From Lentimicrobium sp. (GTDB taxonomy: Bacteria; Bacteroidota; Bacteroidia; Bacteroidales; Lentimicrobiaceae): 64,000 bases of DNA. The notes under the pieces are model-generated. The model had not been told where the DNA came from, ran no database searches, and saw only the letters and a program-made list of their open reading frames with translations. The translations under genes and the position numbers were made by a program. The stretch spans positions 1 through 64,000 of the forward strand of contig JAHYJC010000022.1 in assembly GCA_019429275.1 (NCBI GenBank). The letters run 5' to 3'. Positions 34,805 to 44,781 of this stretch are shown here, in pieces; within the stretch, counting starts at the first letter, position 1; every line of letters starts with the position of its first letter.

Positions 34805-37018
34805 ATGAAAAAGTTAATTCTTGTGTTTTTTGTGCTCACAGCTACACTTACCAGGGCTGATGAAGGAATGTGGCTTCCGTTGTTGATCGACCGCCTGAAC
34901 CATGTGGATATGCAGCAGGAAGGCCTCCGGCTTACAGCTGAAGAAATTTACAGTGTGAACAATTCAAGCCTCAAAGATGCAATCATTCAGTTTGGGAATG
35001 GTTGTACCGGCGAAATAATAAGTTCACAGGGGCTGGTGCTGACAAATCATCACTGTGGTTATGGAGTAATTCAGTCGCACAGTAATGTTCAAAACGATTA
35101 CCTGGCCGATGGCTTCTGGGCAATGAATATGAATGAAGAACTTCCAAATGAAAATCTGACCGCTCGTTTTCTGGTCAGGATAGAAGATGTTACTCAAAGA
35201 ATAGTCAGTGAGCTTCAGGATGGTATGACCGAATCTGAAAGGAATGCTAAAATTTCCGAAATCTCCAAATCCATTCAGGATGAAGCTACAGCTGATAACG
35301 GATATCAGGCCAGGGTTGCAGGTTTCTTCAATGGTAATGAGTTTTATCTGTTTGTTTATGAGGTCTTTCGTGATGTCAGGCTGGTTGGAGCTCCTCCTTC
35401 TTCAATCGGAAAGTTCGGTGCCGATACCGACAACTGGATGTGGCCCCGGCATACCGGTGATTTCTCGATTTTCCGTGTATATACAAGTCCTGATGGCAAA
35501 CCTGCTGCATACTCAAAAGACAATGTCCCGATGAAACCCAAACACCACCTTCCGGTTTCTATTGACGGTTATGAAAAAGGTGACTTTGCCTTGATCATGG
35601 GCTATCCCGGAAGTACCAATCGTTATCTAACCTCTTATGGAGTGAATCTTGCTATTGAAATCAGCAATCCAACCATTGTGAAAATACGCGGGAAAAAACT
35701 TGCCATTATGAGGGAGGATATGGATAAAGATCGGGAAGTAGGAATTAAATACGCTTCCAAATATGCGGGAATTTCTAATTACTGGAAATATTTTATAGGT
35801 CAGACCCGTGGTTTAAAACGGCTAAAAGTGTTTGAAGATAAGCAGAAAATTGAAAATGAATTTAACGACTGGGTAAATGCTGATCCGGCACGCAAGGCAA
35901 GGTATGGGAATGTTCTTTCAGAAATTGAGAGCGCCTATAAAGTTATGACCGATTATACCCTGCAGCGTTGGTATTTTGTCGAGTCTGTGGTAAGAGGTGG
36001 TGAAATAATGTCTCTGGCACAATCATTCGCCGGTTTAGCTGCTGAGTTGAAAACTGAAAAACCCGATGAAAGCAAAATTTCGCGAATGAAGGAAAATCTT
36101 CAGAAATCTGTAGACAGGCACTTTAAAAATTATAACCAGCCCACCGATGTTAAATTACTTGCTGCCATGCTTGAGATGTTCTATCAGAATGTTCCGGTCG
36201 ATCAGCAACCCGAAACATTCAGAAGTCTGGTGAATAAAAATAAAGCTGATTTTAATAAAATTGCCGATCATATATTTGCAAAATCAGTTTTTGCAACGCC
36301 CGAAAAGGTTAATGCATTTCTGGCCAAACCATCTTCAAAGCAGTTGGAAAAAGATCCTGCCTATTCACTGGTAAGTGCTTTTATGGGTAAATATCGCGAG
36401 AACCAGAAAAATCTTGATGAACCCAATGAAAAACTTGCCCGCAATAACCGTTTGTTTGTTGCAGGTCTTCGCGAAATGAAGCCCGACCAAAAATTTTACC
36501 CCGATGCAAATTCCACAATGCGGCTGACTTATGGCAAAATTCTGGATTATTATCCTGCCGATGCGGTTCATTACAATTATGTAACTACCATGAAAGGCAT
36601 CATGGAAAAGGAAGATCCTGATAACTGGGAATTTATTGTACCCGAAAAACTGAAAGAGCTTTACAGGAATAAGGATTTTGGCCCCTATGCCATGGAAAAC
36701 GGTGAAATGCCGGTTGGATTTTTGTCAACTACCGATATAACGGGTGGCAATTCCGGTAGCCCTGTGTTGAATGGAAAAGGAGAGCTAATTGGTCTTGCTT
36801 TTGATGGTAACTGGGAAGCCATGAGCGGAGATATCGCCTTTGAACCCGAACTGCAGCGCACCATAAGTGTTGATATCAGGTATGTTTTATTTATCATCGA
36901 CAAATATGCAGGTGCAAAAAATCTGATAGAGGAGTTGAGTATTGTTCCTAAAAAGGCAAAAGGAAAAGCAGCAGCTTCAGCCGTTCAACATTCGGTTGAG
37001 CCCGAATTGGTTTATTAA
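34805..37018 (+). CDS. S46 family dipeptidyl-peptidase (DPP7-like)
   Basis: A 737-residue exported serine peptidase with a signal peptide (about 1-18). The catalytic triad is visible: His about 83 in TNHHC, Asp in TDNWMWPRHTGDF, and Ser about 650 in GGNSGSP. S46 enzymes release dipeptides from the N-terminus of extracellular peptides in the periplasm. Eighteen residues after the Ser lies Gly, not the Arg that DPP11 uses for acidic P1 residues, so DPP7-like specificity for hydrophobic P1 is predicted. A terminator follows. A close paralogue lies at 52154-54328. Confidence 0.92.
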   Translation: MKKLILVFFVLTATLTRADEGMWLPLLIDRLNHVDMQQEGLRLTAEEIYSVNNSSLKDAIIQFGNGCTGEIISSQGLVLTNHHCGYGVIQSHSNVQNDYLADGFWAMNMNEELPNENLTARFLVRIEDVTQRIVSELQDGMTESERNAKISEISKSIQDEATADNGYQARVAGFFNGNEFYLFVYEVFRDVRLVGAPPSSIGKFGADTDNWMWPRHTGDFSIFRVYTSPDGKPAAYSKDNVPMKPKHHLPVSIDGYEKGDFALIMGYPGSTNRYLTSYGVNLAIEISNPTIVKIRGKKLAIMREDMDKDREVGIKYASKYAGISNYWKYFIGQTRGLKRLKVFEDKQKIENEFNDWVNADPARKARYGNVLSEIESAYKVMTDYTLQRWYFVESVVRGGEIMSLAQSFAGLAAELKTEKPDESKISRMKENLQKSVDRHFKNYNQPTDVKLLAAMLEMFYQNVPVDQQPETFRSLVNKNKADFNKIADHIFAKSVFATPEKVNAFLAKPSSKQLEKDPAYSLVSAFMGKYRENQKNLDEPNEKLARNNRLFVAGLREMKPDQKFYPDANSTMRLTYGKILDYYPADAVHYNYVTTMKGIMEKEDPDNWEFIVPEKLKELYRNKDFGPYAMENGEMPVGFLSTTDITGGNSGSPVLNGKGELIGLAFDGNWEAMSGDIAFEPELQRTISVDIRYVLFIIDKYAGAKNLIEELSIVPKKAKGKAAASAVQHSVEPELVY

Positions 37019-37027
37019 ACAAATATT

Positions 37028-37061
37028 TTCAGGGTCGGCAACTGCTGACCCTGAATTTTTT
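37028..37061 (+). terminator. Rho-independent terminator after S46 peptidase
   Basis: The stem TTCAGGGTC/GACCCTGAA (37028-37036 with 37047-37055) is followed by a T run, and it starts 10 bases past the stop codon. Confidence 0.85.
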
Positions 37062-37151
37062 CAATTCTGGACAAAGGCCTGTTGATTGATTTTTCACAAT
37101 AAATGAAAAAAACAGGCTTTAAGTGCTTGTTTTGCAATGATTTATATATAA

Positions 37152-38978
37152 ATGGCCGCTCAAAAGTTTTTGTCAGTTCTTAAAACACTTCCTCACAATC
37201 CGGGAGTTTACCAGTATTTCGACAAAGACGGTAAGGTCATTTACATTGGTAAAGCAAAAAATCTTAAAAAAAGGGTAAGTTCATACTTTAATAATGAAGC
37301 TTCACAAACGGGTAAATTAAGGGTTCTGGTTGCACGTATTGCCGATATCCGATGGATTGTTGTTGACACAGAATATGATGCGCTGCTGCTGGAAAACAAC
37401 CTGATAAAAGAATATCAGCCCAGGTATAACATCATGCTTAAAGATGACAAAACCTACCCCTGGATTTGCATCAAAAACGAACCATTCCCGCGCGTATTTC
37501 CAACCAGGAATTTTTACAAAGACGGTAGCGAATATTTTGGGCCTTACGCTTCAGGCAAACTCATGCATACTTTGCTTGACCTGATCAGGCAATTATATAC
37601 TTTGCGCAATTGTAACCTTAATCTGAGTAAATCAAACATCAAAGCCGATAAATTTAAGGTCTGTCTTGAATATCATATCGGGAATTGCAAAGGGCCATGT
37701 GAAGGACTTCAGACCGAAGAAGATTACCTCGAAACAATTAAAGGAATAAGGAGCATCATAAAGGGAAACATCGGGATGGTGAAAAACCAGCTGACTGATC
37801 TTATGAAGCAATATGCCGAAGCATTTGCTTTTGAAAAGGCACAAATTGTAAAGGAGAAAATTGAGCTTCTGGATAAATACCAGAGCAAATCGCTGGTCGT
37901 AACACCATCCATCAATAATGTAGATGTGTTTTCAATAATTGACGACGAGAATGCTGCTTATGTAAACTTCATGAAAGTTGCATCGGGTGCAATAATTCAA
38001 TCACACACCGTTGAGTTAAAGAAGAAACTCGATGAAACCAAAGTAGAGTTGCTTACTTTGGCAATTGCTGACCTTCAGACAAGATTCAGCAGTGGGGCAA
38101 AAGAAATTATCGTGCCTGTTATGCCCGATTTTAAACTGCCTGATATTAAGTACACTGTTCCGCAACGTGGAGAGAAGAAAAAGTTGCTTGAATTGTCGGA
38201 ACGGAATGCAAAGTATTATCAGATTGATAAGCAGCGGCAAAAGGATCTTGTTGATCCATCACGAAGAACCAACCGGATTCTTGATACCATTAAAAAAGAT
38301 CTGGGTCTTAAGCAGCAACCAGCTTACATGGAATGTTTTGACAATTCAAACACCCAGGGAACCTATCCGGTGGCTGCAATGGTTGTGTTTAAAGATGCAA
38401 AACCTTCGAAAAAAGATTATCGCCATTTCAACATTAAAACCGTTGAGGGGCCTGATGACTTTGCTTCAATGGAAGAGGTTGTTTACCGGCGTTACAGCCG
38501 TTTGCTGAATGAAGGGCAGGAACTTCCACAGGTGGTAGTTGTTGATGGAGGTAAGGGGCAACTGAGCTCGGCAATGGCAAGTTTCGAAAAGCTGGGGCTT
38601 CAGGATAAAATTCAGTTGATTGGAATTGCCAAAAAACTGGAAGAACTCTACTTCCCCGGCGACCCTTTGCCACTTCATCTGGATAAAAAATCAGAAACCC
38701 TTAAGGTGATTCAGCAGATGCGCGATGAGGCTCACCGTTTTGGCATCACTCATCACAGGAAACGTCGTGAAAAAGGAACCATTAAAACCTCGCTCAGCGA
38801 AATTGAAGGGATAGGTTTCTCGACTTCTCAGGCACTTTTACGGAAATTCAAATCAATTAAAAACATCAGGCTTGCTGACCTCGAAGCTTTAAAAGAAGTG
38901 ATTGGAAGTGCCAGGGCTACAATTATATTCAATTACTTCAGAAGTGAAACCAATAAGGAAAAAGGGAATCAGGAATAA
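37152..38978 (+). CDS. uvrC: Excinuclease ABC subunit C
   Basis: A 608-residue UvrC, full length. An N-terminal GIY-YIG nuclease (about 14-95; NPGVYQYFDKDGKVIYIGKA) makes the 3' incision. A Cys-containing segment and a UVR motif (about 200-240; DLMKQYAEAFAFEKAQIVK) bind UvrB. An RNase-H-like endonuclease domain (about 390-540; YMECFDNSNTQGTYPVAAM, VVVDGGKGQLS) makes the 5' incision, and a C-terminal HhH pair (about 555-600; LSEIEGIGFSTSQALLRKF) binds DNA. It acts in nucleotide excision repair. Confidence 0.97.
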   Translation: MAAQKFLSVLKTLPHNPGVYQYFDKDGKVIYIGKAKNLKKRVSSYFNNEASQTGKLRVLVARIADIRWIVVDTEYDALLLENNLIKEYQPRYNIMLKDDKTYPWICIKNEPFPRVFPTRNFYKDGSEYFGPYASGKLMHTLLDLIRQLYTLRNCNLNLSKSNIKADKFKVCLEYHIGNCKGPCEGLQTEEDYLETIKGIRSIIKGNIGMVKNQLTDLMKQYAEAFAFEKAQIVKEKIELLDKYQSKSLVVTPSINNVDVFSIIDDENAAYVNFMKVASGAIIQSHTVELKKKLDETKVELLTLAIADLQTRFSSGAKEIIVPVMPDFKLPDIKYTVPQRGEKKKLLELSERNAKYYQIDKQRQKDLVDPSRRTNRILDTIKKDLGLKQQPAYMECFDNSNTQGTYPVAAMVVFKDAKPSKKDYRHFNIKTVEGPDDFASMEEVVYRRYSRLLNEGQELPQVVVVDGGKGQLSSAMASFEKLGLQDKIQLIGIAKKLEELYFPGDPLPLHLDKKSETLKVIQQMRDEAHRFGITHHRKRREKGTIKTSLSEIEGIGFSTSQALLRKFKSIKNIRLADLEALKEVIGSARATIIFNYFRSETNKEKGNQE

Positions 38979-38990
38979 TTTATTTTGGGA

Positions 38991-39962
38991 TTACCTGAAC
39001 ATGAAAATCTGTGGTTTGCCACCTTCAGAAACATAACCCCTGAACATTCCTGCAGCATTGAACGGCATTGAAATATTTCCCTCTTTATCCAGTGCGATGA
39101 GACCACCTGAACCACCCTGTGATTTCAGCTTTTCGTTGACAATGTATCCGGCAGCCTGATCAACCGACTCTCCAAGATACTGCATGCGGGCTGAAACATC
39201 AAAGGCCACTGAATTTCTGATAAAAAACTCGCCATGTCCGGTGCATGAAACTGCACAACTCTCATTGTTGGCATAGGTTCCTGCTCCAATAATCGGAGAA
39301 TCACCGATTCGTCCGAATTTTTTGTAAACCATCCCTCCGGTAGAAGTGGCAGCGGCCAGGTTTCCATTTATGTCAAGGGCAACTGCGCCAACGGTACCTT
39401 TGCGACCGTCCTTTTCAATCTTTGCTTTAACTTTCAGATATTCCTGCCAGCTTTCCTCGGTGTAAAAATAGGAGGGATCAACTAGTTCAATTCCCTGTAT
39501 GCGGGCAAACTCTTCGGCTCCTGCGCCGGCCATCATCACGTGGGCCGATGAATCCATCACCCTGCGGGCGGCTTCAACCGGACTTTTAATTATTGTAACA
39601 CCAGCAACGGCTCCGGCTTTCAGTGTTTTTCCATCCATAATTGAAGCATCCAGTTCTATTTTTCCTTCTGAATTGAAAACTGCTCCCTTCCCGGAATTAA
39701 AGAGTGGACATTGTTCCATCAATTGAATGGCGGCCACCACAGCATCAAGTGAAGAACCTCCTGAGGAGAGCACTTTTTCTCCTGCCTCAAGAGCCTCAGT
39801 AAGTTTTTGCTGGTAAAGGGCCCGTTTTTCATGAGTTATCCTTTCGGGGGTGACGTTCCCGGCTCCACCATGAATTACAAGTACATATCTGGTTTGCTGG
39901 GCATAAACAAAGTTTAAAATCAGAATAAATACAAGAATTAGTGATAATTTAAGTTTTTTCAT
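38991..39962 (-). CDS. Isoaspartyl peptidase / L-asparaginase (Ntn hydrolase)
   Basis: A 323-residue exported (signal peptide about 1-22) T2-family plant-type asparaginase/isoaspartyl peptidase. The proenzyme self-cleaves before Thr in GTVGAVALD (about 193-201), creating the nucleophile; other features are LVIHGGAGN, NSGKGAVFN and GRIGDSPIIGAGTYA. It hydrolyses isoaspartyl dipeptides and asparagine in the periplasm. It converges with uvrC, 12 bases apart. Confidence 0.9.
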   Translation of the reverse strand: MKKLKLSLILVFILILNFVYAQQTRYVLVIHGGAGNVTPERITHEKRALYQQKLTEALEAGEKVLSSGGSSLDAVVAAIQLMEQCPLFNSGKGAVFNSEGKIELDASIMDGKTLKAGAVAGVTIIKSPVEAARRVMDSSAHVMMAGAGAEEFARIQGIELVDPSYFYTEESWQEYLKVKAKIEKDGRKGTVGAVALDINGNLAAATSTGGMVYKKFGRIGDSPIIGAGTYANNESCAVSCTGHGEFFIRNSVAFDVSARMQYLGESVDQAAGYIVNEKLKSQGGSGGLIALDKEGNISMPFNAAGMFRGYVSEGGKPQIFMFR

Positions 39963-40035
39963 AATGATTTGAATTTATGTTTATTGTAAAAATACGGTAC
40001 GCAATTAATTGCTTATCAGCAAAAACAAGATGCGC

Positions 40036-40854
40036 TTAAATAAATTCTTCCTGTTTTAGCTTTTCAATTGCATTCAGGGTATAGAGAAACAAACCCCTGA
40101 TATCAATTATCCCAAAAAGATCAGCAGATGTAATAAATATGATGACAATGATAAACCAGCGCACAAAGTTGGCGCCCCAGACCACAGCGTACCGCGAAGC
40201 CACAAATGCGCCTATAATATTGCCGATAGCATGAATCAGTCCAAACTGCCAGTTTATTTTGTCGTTGATCATAAAAACTACAAGGGCAAAAAGTGTATAC
40301 ATAAGTACGATGAAAACCTTGATGGCATTTGCTTTTACAAGATCATAGCCTGCGCCAAGAACTATTGCTGCCAGCAAAAAATACCCAACGCCTACCTGCA
40401 CAAAGCCTCCATAAATCCCTATTACAAAAAATATCAGTATCTGCATGAAACTTATTTTTTTGGTCTGTAGCAATTCTTGTCCTTTCAGCCATTTGGCGGG
40501 CTTTGTCAGAATAAAGAAAACCATCATTAGCATAACCACGGCAATGGCTTTGCGAAAGGTAGTTTCATCGATTTGCACTGAAAGCTGCGCTCCTATCAGA
40601 GAGCCAAGTATTGTGGGTACCGAAAGCCACAGCGCTTTTCGGGTGTCAAGCAATCTTTGTTGCCTGAATGCAGTAACCGAGGTTATATTCTGTAGGATTA
40701 CCGCTATGCGGTTGGTGCCATTGGCAATATCGGCGGGCAACCCCATAAACATAAAAAGTGATAACGAAATTATCGTTCCTCCTCCGGCCAGGGTATTGAT
40801 GAAGCCGACAAATACTCCGGAAATAATTAGTACAACAATTTCAAGACCTGACAT
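40036..40854 (-). CDS. TauE/SafE family membrane protein
   Basis: About 272 residues with seven to eight membrane helices and the TauE/SafE pattern (AGGGTIISLSLFMFMGLPADIANGTNR near the start, a mirrored second half with GGFVQVGVGYFLL). Members export sulfite or other sulfur-linked anions; the actual substrate is unknown. The ATG at 40854 is favoured over an upstream in-frame TTG at 40863 because a perfect -7 element on the minus strand (40881-40874) would place the transcript start between them. Confidence 0.8.
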   Translation of the reverse strand: MSGLEIVVLIISGVFVGFINTLAGGGTIISLSLFMFMGLPADIANGTNRIAVILQNITSVTAFRQQRLLDTRKALWLSVPTILGSLIGAQLSVQIDETTFRKAIAVVMLMMVFFILTKPAKWLKGQELLQTKKISFMQILIFFVIGIYGGFVQVGVGYFLLAAIVLGAGYDLVKANAIKVFIVLMYTLFALVVFMINDKINWQFGLIHAIGNIIGAFVASRYAVVWGANFVRWFIIVIIFITSADLFGIIDIRGLFLYTLNAIEKLKQEEFI

Positions 40855-40873
40855 GTATCTCAATTGAATGGGG

Positions 40874-40881
40874 CAAAGATA
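40874..40881 (-). promoter_or_regulatory. Minus-strand -7 element TATCTTTG
   Basis: The plus-strand sequence CAAAGATA reads TATCTTTG on the minus strand, 20 bases before the ATG at 40854. It supports that start for the TauE/SafE gene. Confidence 0.6.
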
Positions 40882-40964
40882 ACGAAAGGCAGATATATCC
40901 TGAAATTATGCTCAGGCAATGTCAAATCATAAGGTGTTTGTAATGCAAAACGATGATTGATTTC

Positions 40965-40972
40965 TATATTTG
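40965..40972 (+). promoter_or_regulatory. Plus-strand -7 element TATATTTG
   Basis: A perfect TAnnTTTG match 24 bases before the TTG start at 40996. It fits a transcript starting just before the nucleoside-recognition gene. Confidence 0.6.
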
Positions 40973-40995
40973 CAACTTCAATTATAAATTGTTGA

Positions 40996-41964
40996 TTGGA
41001 AACAAACAGCGTTTTTTTTCGGCTTAAGGAATGCATTTTCTCTGCCTTGCCAAAAGGCTTAAAAACTGCATGGTGGCTTATTAAAATAACTGTACCCGTT
41101 TCGTTTGGGGTAATGTTACTTGATTATTTTGGAATTCTGCTGATTATAGCACGTTATACAGGTCCGATGTTTGAGTTTTTTGGACTTCCCGGAGTATCGG
41201 CAGTTGTCTTCATCACCCCTCTTTCCACAAATATTTATTCAGTAGTTGCATTGTTGGCCATGTTTAACCTTCCATTGCGCGAAGGCACCATTCTGGCTGT
41301 AATGTGCCTGATTTCTCATGGTTTTCTTATCGAAACTATGGTGTTGAAACGCACCGGCTCATCAGCATTAAGAATGCTTTTTTTACGCCTTGCCGGAAGT
41401 TTTTTGATTGCCTGGTTACTCAATACACTAATGCCAGGCAGTTATACAAACAATCCAATCAACACACCGACTTCAATGCCAGGATTTGGAATTGTTTTTA
41501 TGCACTGGTTAAGCTCAATTTCCTCAACGGTGATAAAAATCTTGTTGCTTGTGAATATCTTGTTGGTTTTTCAGCAGATTATAGAAGAATTTGGCTGGAT
41601 CAAAGCCATCAACAAGCCCTTATTGCCTTTAATGCGTTTAATGGGTTTGCCTGAAAACGCTACTTTATCATGGGTTGTGGGCAATCTTGTCGGATTGGCC
41701 TATGGTTCGGCAATTATGATAGATCAGCGCGAAAAAGGGAATTTGAGCGGAGAAGAAGCCGATTTACTCAACCACCACATTGCAGTTTCACATTCAATGC
41801 TCGAAGATCCGTTGTTGTTCCTTACCCTCGGTTTTACCTTGCACTGGCTGATATGGCCAAGAATTTTACTGGCTTATGCTGCGGTTTGGGTCAGGAGATT
41901 TGAGTTGTGGATGAAATCTTCAATAAAAAACAGAAAAACAATACTCGATCATGGTCAAATCTGA
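40996..41964 (+). CDS. Nucleoside-recognition (gate) domain membrane protein
   Basis: About 322 residues, eight to nine membrane helices, matching the nucleoside recognition/gate domain family (SpmA/SpmB- and FeoB-like gate). The start is TTG at 40996: it directly follows an in-frame stop at 40993 and a promoter element 24 bases upstream, and the next ATG would delete the first helix. The family transports or gates unknown small molecules. The gene is divergent from the TauE/SafE gene. Confidence 0.75.
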   Translation: METNSVFFRLKECIFSALPKGLKTAWWLIKITVPVSFGVMLLDYFGILLIIARYTGPMFEFFGLPGVSAVVFITPLSTNIYSVVALLAMFNLPLREGTILAVMCLISHGFLIETMVLKRTGSSALRMLFLRLAGSFLIAWLLNTLMPGSYTNNPINTPTSMPGFGIVFMHWLSSISSTVIKILLLVNILLVFQQIIEEFGWIKAINKPLLPLMRLMGLPENATLSWVVGNLVGLAYGSAIMIDQREKGNLSGEEADLLNHHIAVSHSMLEDPLLFLTLGFTLHWLIWPRILLAYAAVWVRRFELWMKSSIKNRKTILDHGQI

Positions 41965-42022
41965 TCTGTAACTTTCAATGGAATGTTTCTTTTGTACTTT
42001 CGCAATACCTAAAATAAAAATT

Positions 42023-44683
42023 ATGAAGGCTTTTCAGGTAGCAGTTTTAGTAATGATTTTTTTTCTGGTTGCTTGTCAGAATAACAAAAACGAAAAACTG
42101 ATCCACGATCCGGATTACCGTGATTTGGTTCACCATGAATTTTTGAGGCAGAAAGAAATTGCGGCCGGCCGCGATGCTGAACTTTTTGGCATATTCAATC
42201 AGCATCTTAATCAATCCGAAAAAGAGGGTCTGGAATTTCTGTATGCTTTTATGCCACTGAGTGATCTGGCAATGAATGATGGCGAATACTATCTTTCGCA
42301 AGTCAGATCTTCGCTCGAAGCAAAGCGCTTTTTCAGCTGGGGAAAAGATATTCCCGAAGATATTTTCCTGCACTTTGTTTTACCCTACCGCGTAAATAAT
42401 GAATATACCGATAGTGCCCGTCAGGTGTTTTTTGCTGAATTGAAAGACCGGATCAAACACATGGATATGGCTGATGCAGCGCTTGAAGTCAACCACTGGT
42501 GTCATGAAAAGGTGGTATACAAATCTACCGATGAGCGTACTTCAGGTCCGCTTACAACCGTCAGGACTGCTTTTGGGCGCTGCGGCGAAGAGTCAACTTT
42601 TACAGTTGCTGCCATGCGTGCCGTGGGCATTCCGGCCAGGCAGGTTTACACTCCCCGCTGGGCTCATACCGACGACAATCATGCCTGGGTTGAGGTATGG
42701 ATAAATGGTGCCTGGCATTTTCTGGGAGCCTGTGAACCTGAACCTGCACTTAACATGGGCTGGTTTGCCGAGCCGGTTAAGCGAGCATTGATGACCCATA
42801 CATTTGTTTTCGGAAATTACAGGGGCAATGAAGAAGTAATAGAAAAAAGCAATCGTTATGCCCGGCTTAATCTGTTGACCAACTATACCCTGACAAAGTC
42901 ACTGCCTGTAAATGTGATTCACAAAGATGGAAATCCTGTTTCAGGCGCAAATGTAGAGTTTGGACTTTACAATTATGCTGAATTTTACCCCATAGCCTCA
43001 CAATATACCGATGATCATGGATTTTGTTCTGTGACTACCGGATTTGGCGACCTGCTGGTTCACGCCTCATACAAAGGAATTTCAGCATCACAAATCGTAA
43101 AAGCAAATTATATTGACACCGTCAAATTGCTGCTTGATGACCATCCTGTTTTCCTACCTGCAGGGGAGTATCTTTTGAATGTGCCTAAAAAACAGGTAAT
43201 TGGGCAGGTTGATCCTGAGCTAGCAGAAGCAAACAGCAAGCGATTGATACAGGAAGACTCAATCAGGGGTTTATATATTGCAACTTTTATTGACAGCTTA
43301 TCAACTTTATCTCTTGCAACTGAGAATAACATAGACCCCAACATTTTAAGAGACTATCTCACCAAAAGTCGGGGAAACTGGAACGAAATTGTGAATTTCA
43401 TCAGGGAAATTACTCCCGAAGATTTGCCCTTAGCCTTCGCCTTGCTTGATAATATATCCGAAAAGGACTTTCATGATATCAAAGCAGAGATTCTGAATGA
43501 TCATTTAAATTCGCTGGATGCCTATGCTCCGGTTAACAAAGTTCAGCTCAAAGGCGGTTATAATCCATTCATACTCTCCCCCAGGATTGGAAAAGAGTTT
43601 GTAACACCCTGGCGCAGTTTCATACAGCAGTTTTTCACAAGTGAACAAGCTAAAAAGTTCAGGAATGATCAGGGAGAAATAATTAGCTGGATTCGGCAAA
43701 ACATTGTTTTGGATTCAGTGAATAACTATTATGGAGTTCCGCTGAGTCCTGAAGGTATGTTACAACTTGGCCGGGCCGATCATTATTCCAGAAATGTCCT
43801 TTTTGTAGCTATTTGCCGTAGTTTTGGGATTCCGGCGAGGTTGGATGCAGCAACCCGAAGGCCACAGTTTAGCAGCAAAGGAGACTGGGAGGATGTTTTG
43901 TTTACCGGGCAGGCTGATAAACCAATTGTTAAAGGCAAAGTTACTTTGCTGAATTTATCCGACGAAAAGGACTTTATGCCGAGGTACTTCACTCATTATT
44001 CTATGGCTCGTTTCGTCAATGGCAGTTTTGTGACTCTGGATTATGAAAATAATCCTTTATTATTGGAATTTCCTGTGAGTTTATCCATTGATACCGGGTT
44101 TTACCGCATGATTACCGGCAACCGTCTCGAAAGTGGAGATGTTTTCTGTAATGTATCCTATTTTAAAGTTCAAGCAGGAAAAAATAACTCAATTGGGATT
44201 CGCACGATTGCACAAAATGAAAAATCAGGGATCATAGGAAAAGTTGATCTGGCGGCCTCGTTTAAAGTATTTAACAAAAGGAATGAAAGGCTAAGTTCTT
44301 TTTCAGGATCAAAAGGTTTTGTTGTTGCCATCATCGACCCGGCCAAAGAACCTACAAAACACCTTATGGAAGACATTCGTGTTGTTAAGAAATCGCTGGA
44401 TCAATGGAATGGCAATATATTGTTTGTGGTTGCTCAGGATAAACTTACCAAAGGATTTTTGCCGGATAATTATAAAGATATGCCAGAATCGGCTGTTTTT
44501 GGTGTCGATGAGGGCGGAGAAATTTCCATGGCATTGAAAACCGCTTGTTCTATAGAAGGAGCGCCTCAGTGGCCAATGGTTGCCTTGATCAATCGGGCGG
44601 GTGAGATAGTCTGGCAATCAGAGGGATATCGGATAGGACTGGGAGACCAGCTGATAAAGCAGATAAAAAACCTGGAACTATAA
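42023..44683 (+). CDS. Lipoprotein with transglutaminase-like domain
   Basis: About 886 residues, starting at the ATG at 42023 (MKAFQVAVLVMIFFLVACQNN, lipobox LVAC). The first transglutaminase-like domain (about 130-250) has Cys187 in FGRCGEES and His220 in NHAWVEVW. The third catalytic position, usually Asp, falls in LGACEPEP and looks like Cys or Glu. A second, weaker transglutaminase-like stretch near residues 570-620 (YSRNVLFVAICRSFGIPARLD) lacks a clear His. The C-terminal quarter is thioredoxin-like in parts (VVAIIDPAKEP, WNGNILFVVAQDK). Membrane-anchored peptidase or peptide-binding role is inferred. A TACTTTCG element precedes it. Confidence 0.82.
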   Translation: MKAFQVAVLVMIFFLVACQNNKNEKLIHDPDYRDLVHHEFLRQKEIAAGRDAELFGIFNQHLNQSEKEGLEFLYAFMPLSDLAMNDGEYYLSQVRSSLEAKRFFSWGKDIPEDIFLHFVLPYRVNNEYTDSARQVFFAELKDRIKHMDMADAALEVNHWCHEKVVYKSTDERTSGPLTTVRTAFGRCGEESTFTVAAMRAVGIPARQVYTPRWAHTDDNHAWVEVWINGAWHFLGACEPEPALNMGWFAEPVKRALMTHTFVFGNYRGNEEVIEKSNRYARLNLLTNYTLTKSLPVNVIHKDGNPVSGANVEFGLYNYAEFYPIASQYTDDHGFCSVTTGFGDLLVHASYKGISASQIVKANYIDTVKLLLDDHPVFLPAGEYLLNVPKKQVIGQVDPELAEANSKRLIQEDSIRGLYIATFIDSLSTLSLATENNIDPNILRDYLTKSRGNWNEIVNFIREITPEDLPLAFALLDNISEKDFHDIKAEILNDHLNSLDAYAPVNKVQLKGGYNPFILSPRIGKEFVTPWRSFIQQFFTSEQAKKFRNDQGEIISWIRQNIVLDSVNNYYGVPLSPEGMLQLGRADHYSRNVLFVAICRSFGIPARLDAATRRPQFSSKGDWEDVLFTGQADKPIVKGKVTLLNLSDEKDFMPRYFTHYSMARFVNGSFVTLDYENNPLLLEFPVSLSIDTGFYRMITGNRLESGDVFCNVSYFKVQAGKNNSIGIRTIAQNEKSGIIGKVDLAASFKVFNKRNERLSSFSGSKGFVVAIIDPAKEPTKHLMEDIRVVKKSLDQWNGNILFVVAQDKLTKGFLPDNYKDMPESAVFGVDEGGEISMALKTACSIEGAPQWPMVALINRAGEIVWQSEGYRIGLGDQLIKQIKNLEL

Positions 44684-44717
44684 TTTTCTTGTTGTGTTGG
44701 GCCACCATAGCAGTCAA

Positions 44718-44744
44718 TAAAAAACCCGGGTTTTGTATCCCGGG
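44718..44744 (-). terminator. Terminator of the MacAB-like operon
   Basis: On the minus strand the stem CCCGGG/CCCGGG (44744-44739 with 44730-44725) encloses an 8-base loop and is followed by six T. It is about 40 bases beyond the adaptor gene stop. Confidence 0.85.
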
Positions 44745-44781
44745 CTCATGAAGTCAATGCATGTTATATAATGCCAATGCC

